From the NCBI GenBank assembly GCA_029269125.1, contig JARHXX010000006.1, forward strand, positions 62,001 to 126,000: a DNA stretch of 64,000 bases, in the 5' to 3' direction. This document shows, piece by piece, positions 8,820 to 17,689 of the stretch. Numbering within the stretch: the stretch's first letter is position 1; each line of letters opens with the position of its first letter. This stretch comes from Kiritimatiellaeota bacterium B1221. Its GTDB lineage: Bacteria > Verrucomicrobiota > Kiritimatiellia > SS1-B-03-39 > UBA6053. The position numbers and the translations under genes are program-made. The notes under the pieces are model-generated. The model did no database searches, was not told where the DNA came from, and was given only the letters and a program-made list of their open reading frames with translations.

Positions 8820-9659
8820 TTATTCAAAAATCACGGTTTTGTTTCCCGTGACCACCACCCGGTCTTCGAGCACCAGCCGCACCGCCCGGGCCAGCACCCG
8901 TTTTTCGACATCCCGGCCGTTGCGGGCCATTTCTTTGGGACTGTGATGATGACTTACCGGGGTAACATCTTGAGAGATGATGGGCCCCTCATCCAAATCC
9001 TCACTGGCAAAATGTGCGGTCGCACCAATAATTTTCACTCCCCGCTCCCATGCCTGACGATAAGGGTTGGCCCCGATAAAGGCTGGTAAAAAACTGTGAT
9101 GGATATTCACGATCCGGTTGGCAAACGCCTGAATAAACTCCGTGGACAAAATCCGCATGTATTTGGCCATCACCACCAAGTCCGGCTGGGCGTCGTCAAT
9201 CAACGCCTTTACTTGCGCCTCCTGCGCTTCCCGGGAGACACCCCGATGATCACAAAAATGAAATGGCACGCCGAAGGATTCTGTCAGCTGACGTAAATCT
9301 TCATGATTGGCAATCACCCCGCACACTTCCATCGGCAAATCTCCAAACGAAGCGCGGATCAACAAATCCCCCAGGCAATGCGGCTCCTTGGTGGCCATCA
9401 ACATGACTTTTTTATTGGCCGGATCCTGCAATTTCACCGAAGCCGTTTCCGGCAATTCGGTTTTTAATACCCGCATTAACAAATCCGCGTCTTCGATATT
9501 TTCGACCACCGTACGCATAAAAAACTGCCGGGTTTCGGGGTCCACATACTCCCCGTTTTCCACGATATTGCCCCCATGCCGGTGCAACACACCGGTTACG
9601 CGCGCAATCAATCCCGGTTCATCCGGACAATCCATACATAGTGTCAGTCTTTGGTTCAT
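8820..9659 (-). CDS. purU: Formyltetrahydrofolate deformylase
   Basis: Hydrolyses 10-formyl-THF to THF and formate, supplying formate and balancing one-carbon pools. It has 279 residues, the family norm. The N-terminal ACT domain (about 1-85, CMDCPDEPGLIARVTGVLHR) is regulatory. The C-terminal formyltransferase fold has NHEDL, MAKYMRILS and the catalytic-region signature NIHHSFLPAFIGANPYRQA followed by GATAHFASEDLDEGPIISQD, with the His and Asp residues of the hydrolase. It is divergent from the ECF sigma factor, across a region containing a perfect 20-bp palindrome. Confidence 0.96.
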   Translation of the reverse strand: MNQRLTLCMDCPDEPGLIARVTGVLHRHGGNIVENGEYVDPETRQFFMRTVVENIEDADLLMRVLKTELPETASVKLQDPANKKVMLMATKEPHCLGDLLIRASFGDLPMEVCGVIANHEDLRQLTESFGVPFHFCDHRGVSREAQEAQVKALIDDAQPDLVVMAKYMRILSTEFIQAFANRIVNIHHSFLPAFIGANPYRQAWERGVKIIGATAHFASEDLDEGPIISQDVTPVSHHHSPKEMARNGRDVEKRVLARAVRLVLEDRVVVTGNKTVIFE

Positions 9660-9692
9660 GCATGATCTATGCCCAAGGAATAGACTTAAATC

Positions 9693-9712
9693 AATCGATA
9701 TCGATATCGATT
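9693..9712. promoter_or_regulatory. Perfect 20-bp palindrome between purU and the ECF sigma gene
   Basis: AATCGATATCGATATCGATT is its own reverse complement. It lies 33 bases from the purU start and about 81 bases from the sigma-factor start, in the divergent intergenic region. It could be a dimeric regulator site; no binding protein is identified. Confidence 0.5.
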
Positions 9713-9793
9713 ACACCTGAAACAAACCAAGAGCAAAGATCTCGATGTCGATTTGCGATTGCCAATTCTCACACAAGCCTTAAAAGGGGGCAT

Positions 9794-10366
9794 ATGGATT
9801 CGGACCGAGAACTAGACCCCACCCGTTGGCTGGCAGAGCATGGAGATGTACTCTATCGCTTTGCTTTGGGACGGGTGCGTGACCCGCAAACCGCAGAAGA
9901 CCTGGTGCAGGACACCTATCTGGCCGCCATAAAAGGGGCCCAATCCTTCTCCGGACTTTCCAAGGAACGCACCTGGCTGGTGGGCATTCTCAAACATAAA
10001 ATCATCGATTATTTCCGTAAACACAAACGCACCTTCCTCAGTGAAGATCTGGAATTGCGCGAACAGGATCCCGAAACCGCCCTTGACCGCAAAGGAAATT
10101 GGACGGTCGGTCAATCTCCTTGGATCACCCAACCGGAAACCGTTCTGGAAATGAAAGAATTTTGGGGCCACCTCAACGGATGCCTGGAAAACCTCCCCGA
10201 ACAGCAGCGTAAAGTTTACATTCTACGGGAACTGGAAGAACACTCGGCCGAAGAAATTTGCGAAGATCTCGAAATGAGTCCTTCCAATCTATGGGTCACC
10301 CTCCACCGGGCACGCTTACAGTTAAAAGACTGCCTCACCCATAAAGGATTAGGAACCAAGAAATGA
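9794..10366 (+). CDS. ECF-type RNA polymerase sigma-70 factor
   Basis: 190 residues. Region sigma2 is at about 10-80 (AEDLVQDTYLAAIKGAQSFS, then KERTWLVGILKHKIIDYFRK). The sigma4 helix-turn-helix is at about 132-180 (LPEQQRKVYILRELEEHSAE, then MSPSNLWVTLHRARLQLKDC). A linker of about 50 residues separates them. ATG 9794 has AAGGGGG at good spacing; the frame is open back to 9641, but that would overlap purU. Its stop overlaps the start of the methyltransferase (ATGA), so they are coupled. No zinc-finger or FecR-like anti-sigma gene is adjacent, which is unusual for an ECF factor. Confidence 0.93.
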   Translation: MDSDRELDPTRWLAEHGDVLYRFALGRVRDPQTAEDLVQDTYLAAIKGAQSFSGLSKERTWLVGILKHKIIDYFRKHKRTFLSEDLELREQDPETALDRKGNWTVGQSPWITQPETVLEMKEFWGHLNGCLENLPEQQRKVYILRELEEHSAEEICEDLEMSPSNLWVTLHRARLQLKDCLTHKGLGTKK

Positions 10367-11163
10367 TTCAACGCATTACCCCTGCCGGTGAGGAACACGC
10401 AGCCTTCTGGAATGAATTGGCGGAAGAGTACCAGTCCGAAACCCGAATCACGACCTCAGATTTTCATTTTGGCCCCCTCCTCCCCGGCGAACAGGAATTG
10501 GCGCTGCTCCCCAAAGAACTGAAAGGTAAGCTCTGTCTGGAATTAGGTGCCGGCGCAGGACAAAACAGTATTTACCTGGCAGGGAAAGGCGCACAGTGCA
10601 CCGCACTGGACATCAGCGAAAACCAGCTCAATCACGGCCGGAAACTTGCCGACGCCGAGGGAGTCGCGGTCGAATTTGTGTTGGCCGACTTGGATCACCT
10701 CCCTGAATTGCCTGAAAAATATGACCTCATCCATTCCGCCTATGGTATCCCCTTCTCCACCCACCCCGAAGCCTTAATTCAGCATTGTGCAGACCTGCTG
10801 CACCCCGGCGGACATATGCTTTTCAGCATGGGACACCCGGTCTATGCCGGCGAGTGGCTGGAGCTGGATGACGATCAGGGCATTTTCCTGCAAAATTACT
10901 TTCACCCTCACCCGGATGTGCGCGAAGGAGAAAGTTCCGCAGTACAAGCCATGGCCTATCCGCTCTCCGAAGTGGTCGCATGGTTACGCAAAGCCGGCCT
11001 GCAACTCATGGACCTGCGTGAGCCCGCATCCCTGCCCGTAGACAAAATGAGTCAGGCAGAGATTGATGCACGCGTACCTTACTACAGTGAAGCCTGGGCA
11101 GAACAGGTGAATGAACTTTCCAAATTTCCCGTTGTTGCCATTTTTTCCGCCACGAAACTTTAA
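10363..11163 (+). CDS. Class I SAM-dependent methyltransferase
   Basis: 266 residues. Motif I is CLELGAGAGQNSIYLA (about residues 58-73), followed by the acidic motif II region CTALDIS and a post-I VLADLDHLP; PGGHMLFSMGHPVY is typical of UbiE/Tam-like methyltransferases. The substrate is unknown. Its start overlaps the ECF sigma gene by 4 bases, and a radical SAM gene follows after 17 bases, so the three are almost certainly one transcript. It is not close to any named methyltransferase I can recognise. Confidence 0.9.
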   Translation: MIQRITPAGEEHAAFWNELAEEYQSETRITTSDFHFGPLLPGEQELALLPKELKGKLCLELGAGAGQNSIYLAGKGAQCTALDISENQLNHGRKLADAEGVAVEFVLADLDHLPELPEKYDLIHSAYGIPFSTHPEALIQHCADLLHPGGHMLFSMGHPVYAGEWLELDDDQGIFLQNYFHPHPDVREGESSAVQAMAYPLSEVVAWLRKAGLQLMDLREPASLPVDKMSQAEIDARVPYYSEAWAEQVNELSKFPVVAIFSATKL

Positions 11164-11180
11164 CAGCCAAAGGAGACGCC

Positions 11181-12284
11181 ATGAGTGGGAAAAAAGGTTT
11201 TGATGTCGATTTCAAACAAGCGCCCCTGCTCGTGATCTGGGAGGTCACCCGTGCCTGCACTTTGGCTTGTCAACACTGCCGTGCCTCCGCTATCGACTAC
11301 CGGCATCCCGACGAACTGAATCTGGAAGAGGGTAAAATCCTGTTGGATGAAATCAAAGCCATGGGAACCCCTATTGTGGTATTCACCGGTGGAGACCCTT
11401 TACAACGAACCGATCTGGAAGAGCTGATTCGCTACGGAAAATCTATTGGCCTTCGTATTGGCACCATTCCCGCCGGCACTCCGCGTCTGGATAAAACCCG
11501 TATGCGCTCCCTCAAAGAAAGCGGCGTCGATCAGGTGGCATTCAGCATTGACGCCCCCAATGCCGCAGACCATGACTCTTTCCGTCAGGTGCCCGGATCT
11601 TATGATCTGACCCTGCAGGGAGCCCGCTGGGCACAGGAGCTGAATATTCCTTTGCAAATCAACACCGTCTTCCATCAAGGCAACCAACATCAGATCGATG
11701 AACTCTGCGATTTAGTGAAATCTCTGGAAGTCGTTTTCTGGGAAGTTTTTTTTCTCGTACCCACCGGACGGGGCACTCAACTCAGCAGTTGCACTGCCGA
11801 AGAGATGGAAGTGATCTTTGGTAAACTCTACGCACTCTCAAAGAAAGTTCCCTTCGTCATCAAAGTCACGGAAGCGCAACACTACCGGCGCCACATCCGC
11901 CAACAGGAACGTAAAGTAGGTCCCCCCAGCAGCGTCACCCATCGAAACCCTTACGAGGTTCAGGCCAAAACAGCACACCCCCATGCGATCGGCCGCTCCT
12001 CGAAAGTGGTTAACGCCGGCAACGGCTTCTGTTTCATCGATCACACCGGGAATATTTGCCCCAGTGGATTCCTGTCGGAAGAACGGGGAAATGTTCGCAC
12101 CCACTCCCTCGCCCATATTTACCGAGAAGACGAATTTTTTGTCAACCTCCGCAACCCCAAACTCCTCAAAGGCAAATGCGGACGTTGCGAATTCAAAACC
12201 AGCTGCGGCGGTTCCCGCTCCCGCGCCTGGGCCGTTACCGGCGACGCCTGGGCCGAAGAACCCTTTTGTGTGCTGGAGCGCTGA
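11181..12284 (+). CDS. Radical SAM/SPASM protein, TIGR04053-like
   Basis: 367 residues. The radical SAM 4Fe-4S motif CxxxCxxC is at Cys26, Cys30 and Cys33 (TRACTLACQHCRA), followed by the SAM-binding FTGGDP at about 68-73. The C-terminus has a SPASM-type auxiliary cluster set: Cys284, Cys293, CGRC at 333-336, Cys342 and Cys363. The opening DFKQAPLLVIWEVTRAC and the block VFFLVPTGRG match what I know of the TIGR04053 family, whose reaction is undefined. Relatives (PqqE, NirJ, AhbD) act in cofactor or heme synthesis or on peptides. AAAGGAG precedes the ATG. No small precursor-peptide gene is apparent beside it. Confidence 0.92.
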   Translation: MSGKKGFDVDFKQAPLLVIWEVTRACTLACQHCRASAIDYRHPDELNLEEGKILLDEIKAMGTPIVVFTGGDPLQRTDLEELIRYGKSIGLRIGTIPAGTPRLDKTRMRSLKESGVDQVAFSIDAPNAADHDSFRQVPGSYDLTLQGARWAQELNIPLQINTVFHQGNQHQIDELCDLVKSLEVVFWEVFFLVPTGRGTQLSSCTAEEMEVIFGKLYALSKKVPFVIKVTEAQHYRRHIRQQERKVGPPSSVTHRNPYEVQAKTAHPHAIGRSSKVVNAGNGFCFIDHTGNICPSGFLSEERGNVRTHSLAHIYREDEFFVNLRNPKLLKGKCGRCEFKTSCGGSRSRAWAVTGDAWAEEPFCVLER

Positions 12285-12435
12285 CCCCGATCACAAAAAC
12301 TGTGGCACATCTGATCGATCAGGATCCGTCTCCGGGATCGGGAACAGAAAGCAGACCGCAGTTAAAAACCGGATTCAGAGCAAACACCACCATCATCGTT
12401 GATCCCAGAACCCACGATTTTCTAAACGCCGCTTC

Positions 12436-14847
12436 ATGCTCTTTATGAAGTATTTTTTTCCAAAACCATTTCCCGTCCCCATCCTTTTTGTACTGATTGC
12501 AGTTTATGCACTGGGGATGATGAACCTGTCCATTCTCCGGGCAGACGATGACATGGATGACACAAGCTCCCAGGAAGACGGCATGGAAGCCTTACTGGAA
12601 AAAATCCCCCATATAAAAGTTCCCCGGGTGGAAATGGAAATTAAAATAGATGGAAAACTGGATGAAACCGCCTGGCTAATGGCGGAAAAAATAGACCTTA
12701 AATTCGAGTCATATCCCGCATTGATGGCAGCCGCACCCGTAAAAACACACGCACAATTTTTAATATCTGACAACAACCTTTATATTTCCTTCATCGCCCA
12801 GGATCCGGATCCAGACAAAATTCAAGCCCCCTTACGCGACCGTGATGCGATTGAACTGGATGATTATGTAGGCGTTGCACTGGACCCTGACGGAAAACGG
12901 ATGCGGAGTTACGAATTTTATGTCAGTGCCTCCGGGGTCCAGGCCGACTGGGTGCGGAACAGTGTGGAGGACAAACGGACCCGTGAATGGGATGCGGACT
13001 GGGAATCCGCATCGCAAAAAAATGAAACAGGTTATTCCGTAGAAATGCGCATTCCCCTCGGCACGGTAGATCTTCCAAATGATGCCACCCATCGACTGAT
13101 GATCATCAAGCGGCATTACCCACGGGAAATACGTCACTACTTAACCAGCGTGGCAATGATCACCCCTTATCAGGGGGAAACAGACACCGGAAACAACCAG
13201 TTCAAAATTATTCCAGCCATCACCCTTAATCCTGAATGGAGCCGGGATATTGAAAACGGTGAAAACTATTCCCGCGAAGAAAATTTTGAGTTAGGCGCCG
13301 ACTTAGAATACCGCTTCTCCCCTTCCTGGGGAATGGATCTCACCATCAACCCCAATTATTTAGAGGTTGAAGCAGACTTAACTTCCACCAGCATCAACGA
13401 TCCCTTTACCAGCCTCACCCCGGAAAAACGTCCGTTTTTTGTGAAAGAAAGCGACGTATTCGGCACACCGTATGATCTGGTCTACACCCGAAACATCGAA
13501 GACCCCGGTGTCGGATTTCAATTCGGAGGAAGTGAAGGCAAATGGGTTACCGGAAACTTTTTGGTTCATGACCGGGAATTAAGCGTCATCGTCCCCGGCA
13601 ATCTGGGTTCCGAACGCGCCGAACTGGATGTTGAAAGTACTTCGGGCGCCTTTAGAGTTCGGCATGACCGCAAAAATGGTGAATCGGTTGGACTCATGGG
13701 AACCCTGCGTGATGCAGAAAACGGTTATCACAATTATGTGGCCGGCGCGGATTTTCTTAAGAAACTGGGGAGTTATCACACCTTCAGAGGTCAATGGCTT
13801 TATTCCGATACCCGATACTCGGAGGATTTCACTGAAGACCTTTACGACCCACCGGATGATTTGGATCCTGCAGAAGACACCGGCATTCCTGGTGAAACAG
13901 GTTTTTCTGAACAAGTCCTCCGCGCAGATCCCGGTGAAACCATAAGCGATGATGCCTGGCAACTCAGTTATAAATATGAACCCCGTGCCGGATACGTCAC
14001 CGTGCTGTACCGGGATGCGGGAGAAGATTTCCGGGGCGATCTGGGATACATCCCGCTGACCGATTACCGACAGGGCATTCTCAATGCAGGGGTCAATAAA
14101 TATTTTGAAACCGGCAGTGCTGGTGTTTCCCGAATCCGCTTATCAAGTAATGTTTATAAAATGGAGAGTCAGGCGGGTGAAGAGATCATGAGCGGAGGAG
14201 AGCTCTGGTTCAACTACTGGGGGCTCTATCAATCCTGGTTCCGCTTAGGCTATCGAAACCGTGACCGGGTCGCACGGCGGTTCAATCAACAGGAATTGTC
14301 CATCGACGGAAATGCCACCCCATTGAATGAAGAGCAGTGGATTGTTCGCGTTGAAAACGCCTTGGCAAAAAATGTACGTTTCACCATTGCAGGCAGGTTC
14401 GGCAGCCAAATTGATACCGACAATTACCGCTTAGGAAACCTGGTTGAACTTGAACCTGAAATCAGATGGAACATCAACGACCGGGTGGAGTTGAATATTC
14501 AAAATACCTACCGAACCCTCGACATTGCCGACGGACAGGTTTTCAGGGAAAATTATTTGCGGCTGAGCATGATCTATCAGCTCGAAAAAGGGTCCTTTTT
14601 ACGTCTGACCCTGATCGATGACTATAATACCCGAAATCAAAATTTATATCTCTATGAAGAACAAGACGACGAAGAACGGGACAGCTCCCTCGAACTGCTT
14701 TTCGCCATCAAACCTTCTCAACTCAACACTTTTTTTATGGGCCTCAAAACAGAATTTTCCGAATACGACCTCGAAAATGCCAGTGGACTCAGGGACGATG
14801 AATTTTCAATTTTTCTCAAATACAGCCGTGCCTTCCAGGTAAACTAA
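12436..14847 (+). CDS. DUF5916 outer-membrane-like protein with CBM9-like N-terminal domain
   Basis: 803 residues. The signal peptide is in the first ~36 residues (PVPILFVLIAVYALGMMNLS). A carbohydrate-binding family 9-like domain follows (about 55-230: IDGKLDETAWLMAEKIDLKF, DDYVGVALDPDGKRMRSYEF). The remainder is beta-strand-rich with FTSLTPEKRPFFVKESDVF, the hallmark of DUF5916, and ends in an amphipathic strand (FSIFLKYSRAFQVN) as outer-membrane barrels do. The function is unknown; the family is often near surface-glycan or metalloprotein genes. It lies 151 bases after the radical SAM gene on the same strand. ATG 12445 is an equally possible start. Confidence 0.85.
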   Translation: MLFMKYFFPKPFPVPILFVLIAVYALGMMNLSILRADDDMDDTSSQEDGMEALLEKIPHIKVPRVEMEIKIDGKLDETAWLMAEKIDLKFESYPALMAAAPVKTHAQFLISDNNLYISFIAQDPDPDKIQAPLRDRDAIELDDYVGVALDPDGKRMRSYEFYVSASGVQADWVRNSVEDKRTREWDADWESASQKNETGYSVEMRIPLGTVDLPNDATHRLMIIKRHYPREIRHYLTSVAMITPYQGETDTGNNQFKIIPAITLNPEWSRDIENGENYSREENFELGADLEYRFSPSWGMDLTINPNYLEVEADLTSTSINDPFTSLTPEKRPFFVKESDVFGTPYDLVYTRNIEDPGVGFQFGGSEGKWVTGNFLVHDRELSVIVPGNLGSERAELDVESTSGAFRVRHDRKNGESVGLMGTLRDAENGYHNYVAGADFLKKLGSYHTFRGQWLYSDTRYSEDFTEDLYDPPDDLDPAEDTGIPGETGFSEQVLRADPGETISDDAWQLSYKYEPRAGYVTVLYRDAGEDFRGDLGYIPLTDYRQGILNAGVNKYFETGSAGVSRIRLSSNVYKMESQAGEEIMSGGELWFNYWGLYQSWFRLGYRNRDRVARRFNQQELSIDGNATPLNEEQWIVRVENALAKNVRFTIAGRFGSQIDTDNYRLGNLVELEPEIRWNINDRVELNIQNTYRTLDIADGQVFRENYLRLSMIYQLEKGSFLRLTLIDDYNTRNQNLYLYEEQDDEERDSSLELLFAIKPSQLNTFFMGLKTEFSEYDLENASGLRDDEFSIFLKYSRAFQVN

Positions 14848-14949
14848 CCATCTATTGCGGTTCTCACCGAGAAAGCGCCGGGTCTTTTAGACGTCGTAAA
14901 GCGGGTTCGCCGGTGGCGCGCCCCGCTGAGTTTGAACATCAGAAAAATT

Positions 14950-15717
14950 TTACTTTGTCCGGAGTCCTTTCAACACACTGGGAGGCAAAAGGGTACGGTG
15001 CACGATTTTTGATAACCCCCACCCATGTAATTTAGGGTAAAAATAAAACAGCGGCTTAAACCAGGCGGATTTTTTCAGTTTCAACTCCTCCCGAACAGAC
15101 TCGGGCACGAACCAAGCCATAAACTGGACCAGCAAGCTGTAGCGAAGCGCCCCCAAATCTTTGCGATAAGATTGAAACATTTCCACGGTGTAGGTATTCA
15201 CCTTCAACTGTGACACCAATTCTTCGGCGTGATTTTCGTGGAAAAGCTGATAACTTTCTTCCCAGCCATCAATCCCCATCGCTTTGAAAAATCCGACCTG
15301 ATCAAAATAGTAATTTTCTTTTTCCACCGCATTCACTTCCCGTTGTTCGAGATAGGCCTCGGCCCGAATCGCATATTCGATCAACATCGCGCCCACGGCC
15401 CGAAAAGCCGCATTTGAAATTTGAGGATGCCCTCCCTCCTCCCGGGCCCGTTCGGATTCGACTTGATCATGAAAACCGCGAATGGTTTTTGCTAAAGTTT
15501 CAGCATCACGGCTCGAAGTCATCATTACTTTTTGATTCCACGCGAAGGTACTGATCAGCCGCTCCAAGGGAGCCGAAGGAAGTTTGTTGGTATAAAACAG
15601 CCAATGGTTTTCCTCCACCAGTGCAAACTCTGCGGCGGAGCCCACGTACACCAGTAAAATATGATCCAGGTCGGTCCAAAGCTTTCGGGTGAAGTCTGAT
15701 CCGTACTGGGTATTCAT
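14950..15717 (-). CDS. Putative DUF2236/MpaB-like oxygenase domain protein
   Basis: 255 residues from ATG 15717 (the open frame reaches 15816 but would overlap the upstream acyltransferase). The helix-rich sequence contains AEFALVEENHWLFYTNKLPS, LERLISTFAWNQKVMMTSSR, and FHDQVESERAREEGGHPQIS, with the layout of the DUF2236 (latex-clearing/MpaB) heme-oxygenase fold. The match is by overall pattern only, so I am unsure. The C-terminus is basic and aromatic. Four bases separate it from the acyltransferase, so it belongs to that small operon. Confidence 0.5.
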   Translation of the reverse strand: MNTQYGSDFTRKLWTDLDHILLVYVGSAAEFALVEENHWLFYTNKLPSAPLERLISTFAWNQKVMMTSSRDAETLAKTIRGFHDQVESERAREEGGHPQISNAAFRAVGAMLIEYAIRAEAYLEQREVNAVEKENYYFDQVGFFKAMGIDGWEESYQLFHENHAEELVSQLKVNTYTVEMFQSYRKDLGALRYSLLVQFMAWFVPESVREELKLKKSAWFKPLFYFYPKLHGWGLSKIVHRTLLPPSVLKGLRTK

Positions 15718-15721
15718 GATT

Positions 15722-16453
15722 TTATTCTCCGCGTCTCTTTTGGACTTTGGCCGGGGAACCCCAGGCCACCCTATGTTCAGGCAACTCTTTGTTGACCAGC
15801 GAGTGCGCACCGACAACGGTTCCCCGTCCGATGGTTACCCCGTCCATCACCGCGCAGTGGGATCCCAACCACACATCCGGCCCAATCTCAACCCCGCCAC
15901 GGCTTTGAAACCCCTGATCGATAATTGGAATCGTGGGATCCTGATACACATGATTCCCACCGGCGATTATATAACAAAAAGCGGCAACCAACCCTTTTTT
16001 ACCCAGCAGAAGTTTGCTGTCGGTCGCCAAAATACAATTCGCCCCAATATCGCAACCTTCCCCAATTTCAATCCGGCCATTCCGCGAACGTAAAATACTG
16101 TTGCGGGAAACCAAAGCGCGATCACCCATCACAATCACCGCTTCATCTCCCCGGGCATCCAATACCGCCCCGTCATCAATAGCCACATTCGCCCCCATCA
16201 GGATCTTTTTGGTTCCCCGCAATGTCACATTGCGGCCAATAATCAGCCCGCGCCCGCATTCGGCAAACAGGCAGGGATACAGTTTGCGGCGCAGCCACAA
16301 ACCGAGCGCCCCCGGGAAATTGCCCAACAGCCCGGTGAGCACTTCGTGTTTTATCAATGCGCCAATGGATTCACTGCCTACCGTAAGTTGCGCATACTGT
16401 TTCCAGGAAGCCTGTTGAGGCTGATTTAAATTTTTTTGAATTTGTTGTTTCAT
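15722..16453 (-). CDS. Left-handed beta-helix (hexapeptide) acyltransferase
   Basis: 243 residues. Hexapeptide repeats run from about residue 75 to 225 (for example IIGRNVTLRG, IEIGEGCDIGANCILATDSK, VEIGPDVWLGSHCAVMDGVT, IGRGTVVGAHSLVNK), ending with AWGSPAKV as in WbbJ/CysE-like O-acetyltransferases. It probably acylates a sugar of the surface glycan. The start at 16453 overlaps the stop of the upstream membrane-protein gene (ATGA). A longer open frame to 16690 is rejected as low-complexity antisense-like sequence over that gene. Confidence 0.9.
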   Translation of the reverse strand: MKQQIQKNLNQPQQASWKQYAQLTVGSESIGALIKHEVLTGLLGNFPGALGLWLRRKLYPCLFAECGRGLIIGRNVTLRGTKKILMGANVAIDDGAVLDARGDEAVIVMGDRALVSRNSILRSRNGRIEIGEGCDIGANCILATDSKLLLGKKGLVAAFCYIIAGGNHVYQDPTIPIIDQGFQSRGGVEIGPDVWLGSHCAVMDGVTIGRGTVVGAHSLVNKELPEHRVAWGSPAKVQKRRGE

Positions 16454-17481
16454 GATTCGGGTTGCGCGGGCTCCTTTAAGTTTACCACGAGGCCCACCAG
16501 ACCCAATAATAAAATTTTCATACGCAGAAATATTCCCATAGCCAAAGTGAGGTCTTTTCCCAGCCCCACCAAACCGAAGTAGTAGACATAAGCCCCCTCG
16601 GCAATACCCCAACTCCCCAGCCCCACCGGAATCATCGCCACCATTAACGCCACCGGCAACACCGCCGCAATACCCGCAGGATCCGCCCACACTCCGAACG
16701 CACGGTAGGCCAATAACACATTGCCCACCGCCAACACATAGTAGAGCGCCGTGAGTAAAATTACGTGAAGCAACGCGACCGGACGCTGTCGTAATACGAC
16801 AAACAGTTCCCCCAGTTTTTCGCTTAACACCTCCAGTTTACTCGCGACCTGCGTCCAAATCTTCCGGGTTTTTCCCGGACGATCCGCCCGGAGTATTTTT
16901 TGCGCGAACCCCAATAAACCCTGTACAACTTTCATTTTACTCGCCTTCACCCCGAATGCCATCAGCAATCCGATCATCAGCAACCCGCACGCCGCCACGC
17001 AGGAACCCATCCAGACCGCAGGCAGCTTTAACAGCTCCGGTTGCGTGAACGGCAGGATCACCGCCAGCAGCAGCATAAAAATGAGCCCGGTAAAACGTTC
17101 GGCAAAAATACTGATCAGCACCGTGGAATGAGAGTTCGCTTTTTTTCCCGCCAGCCAGGCTCTCGCCACATCCCCTCCCACATTGGAAGGCAGGAAATTG
17201 GAATAAAAATAGCCCACAAAGTACCAGCGATACAAATCGAGAAAAGGCAAAGGACAGTTTTGGATGCGCAACAGCAGCCACCATTTCCAGGTGCTCGCCC
17301 CCACCATCACAAACGAAAGCCCCACCCCCGCAACCGCAAACCACGGATTGATCTGACTAAACTGCTCCTTTAGTTTTTGCGGATCCACACTGACAAACAA
17401 GATTCCCAAAAAAACCAAACTTATCAAACATTTTGCAAAAAGGGTGATTCGTTTTTTAAGCTGTGATTTCTTCGAAGACAT
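16450..17481 (-). CDS. Lysylphosphatidylglycerol synthase-type TM (UPF0104/YbhN-like) protein
   Basis: 343 residues with about eight hydrophobic helices. The family block FVGYFYSNFLPSNVGGDVAR (about residues 88-107) is diagnostic, as is the C-terminal VALMVAMIPVGLGSWGIAEG. These proteins resemble the flippase half of MprF and AglD-like proteins, and are common in polysaccharide or hopanoid loci; a lipid-carrier or flipping role is inferred. It is first in a three-gene minus-strand operon (with the acyltransferase and the DUF2236-like gene) and divergent from the GT2 at 17690. Confidence 0.88.
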   Translation of the reverse strand: MSSKKSQLKKRITLFAKCLISLVFLGILFVSVDPQKLKEQFSQINPWFAVAGVGLSFVMVGASTWKWWLLLRIQNCPLPFLDLYRWYFVGYFYSNFLPSNVGGDVARAWLAGKKANSHSTVLISIFAERFTGLIFMLLLAVILPFTQPELLKLPAVWMGSCVAACGLLMIGLLMAFGVKASKMKVVQGLLGFAQKILRADRPGKTRKIWTQVASKLEVLSEKLGELFVVLRQRPVALLHVILLTALYYVLAVGNVLLAYRAFGVWADPAGIAAVLPVALMVAMIPVGLGSWGIAEGAYVYYFGLVGLGKDLTLAMGIFLRMKILLLGLVGLVVNLKEPAQPES

Positions 17482-17646
17482 ATCCCGACGCAGATACCAC
17501 AGTCCACGGACGAAAACCAGTCAGATTTTGACTCCGACGTAGCGGGAGGTCCTCGCAGCAGAGGTGGTGAATGCATCTTAGAGGAGATCCCCTCTCCCCT
17601 CGGGCCCCACCTGCGGACCTGCGCCCCCGATTTCCAAGGGAATCCG

Positions 17647-17664
17647 AGTCAGACATTGACTTTA
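17647..17664. repeat. 18-bp element upstream of GT2 copy A
   Basis: AGTCAGACATTGACTTTA occurs here and again at 22893-22910. In both places it ends exactly 25 bases before the start of a paralogous GT2 gene. It contains TTGACT, so it may include a -35 box; equally it may be duplicated leader DNA. Confidence 0.75.
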
Positions 17665-17689
17665 GCCCCCCAAAATATAACCGTTCGGG

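Noticed and set aside
11181-12436. RiPP precursor peptide for the radical SAM/SPASM enzyme
   Set aside because: No short frame with a Shine-Dalgarno and a Cys-, Gly- or Ser-rich core was found in the flanking gaps (10363 side or 12285-12435).
16454-16690. N-terminal extension of the LbH acyltransferase
   Set aside because: The extra ~79 residues are Gly/Cys-rich and antisense-like over the upstream membrane-protein gene; ATG 16453 gives the typical ATGA overlap.
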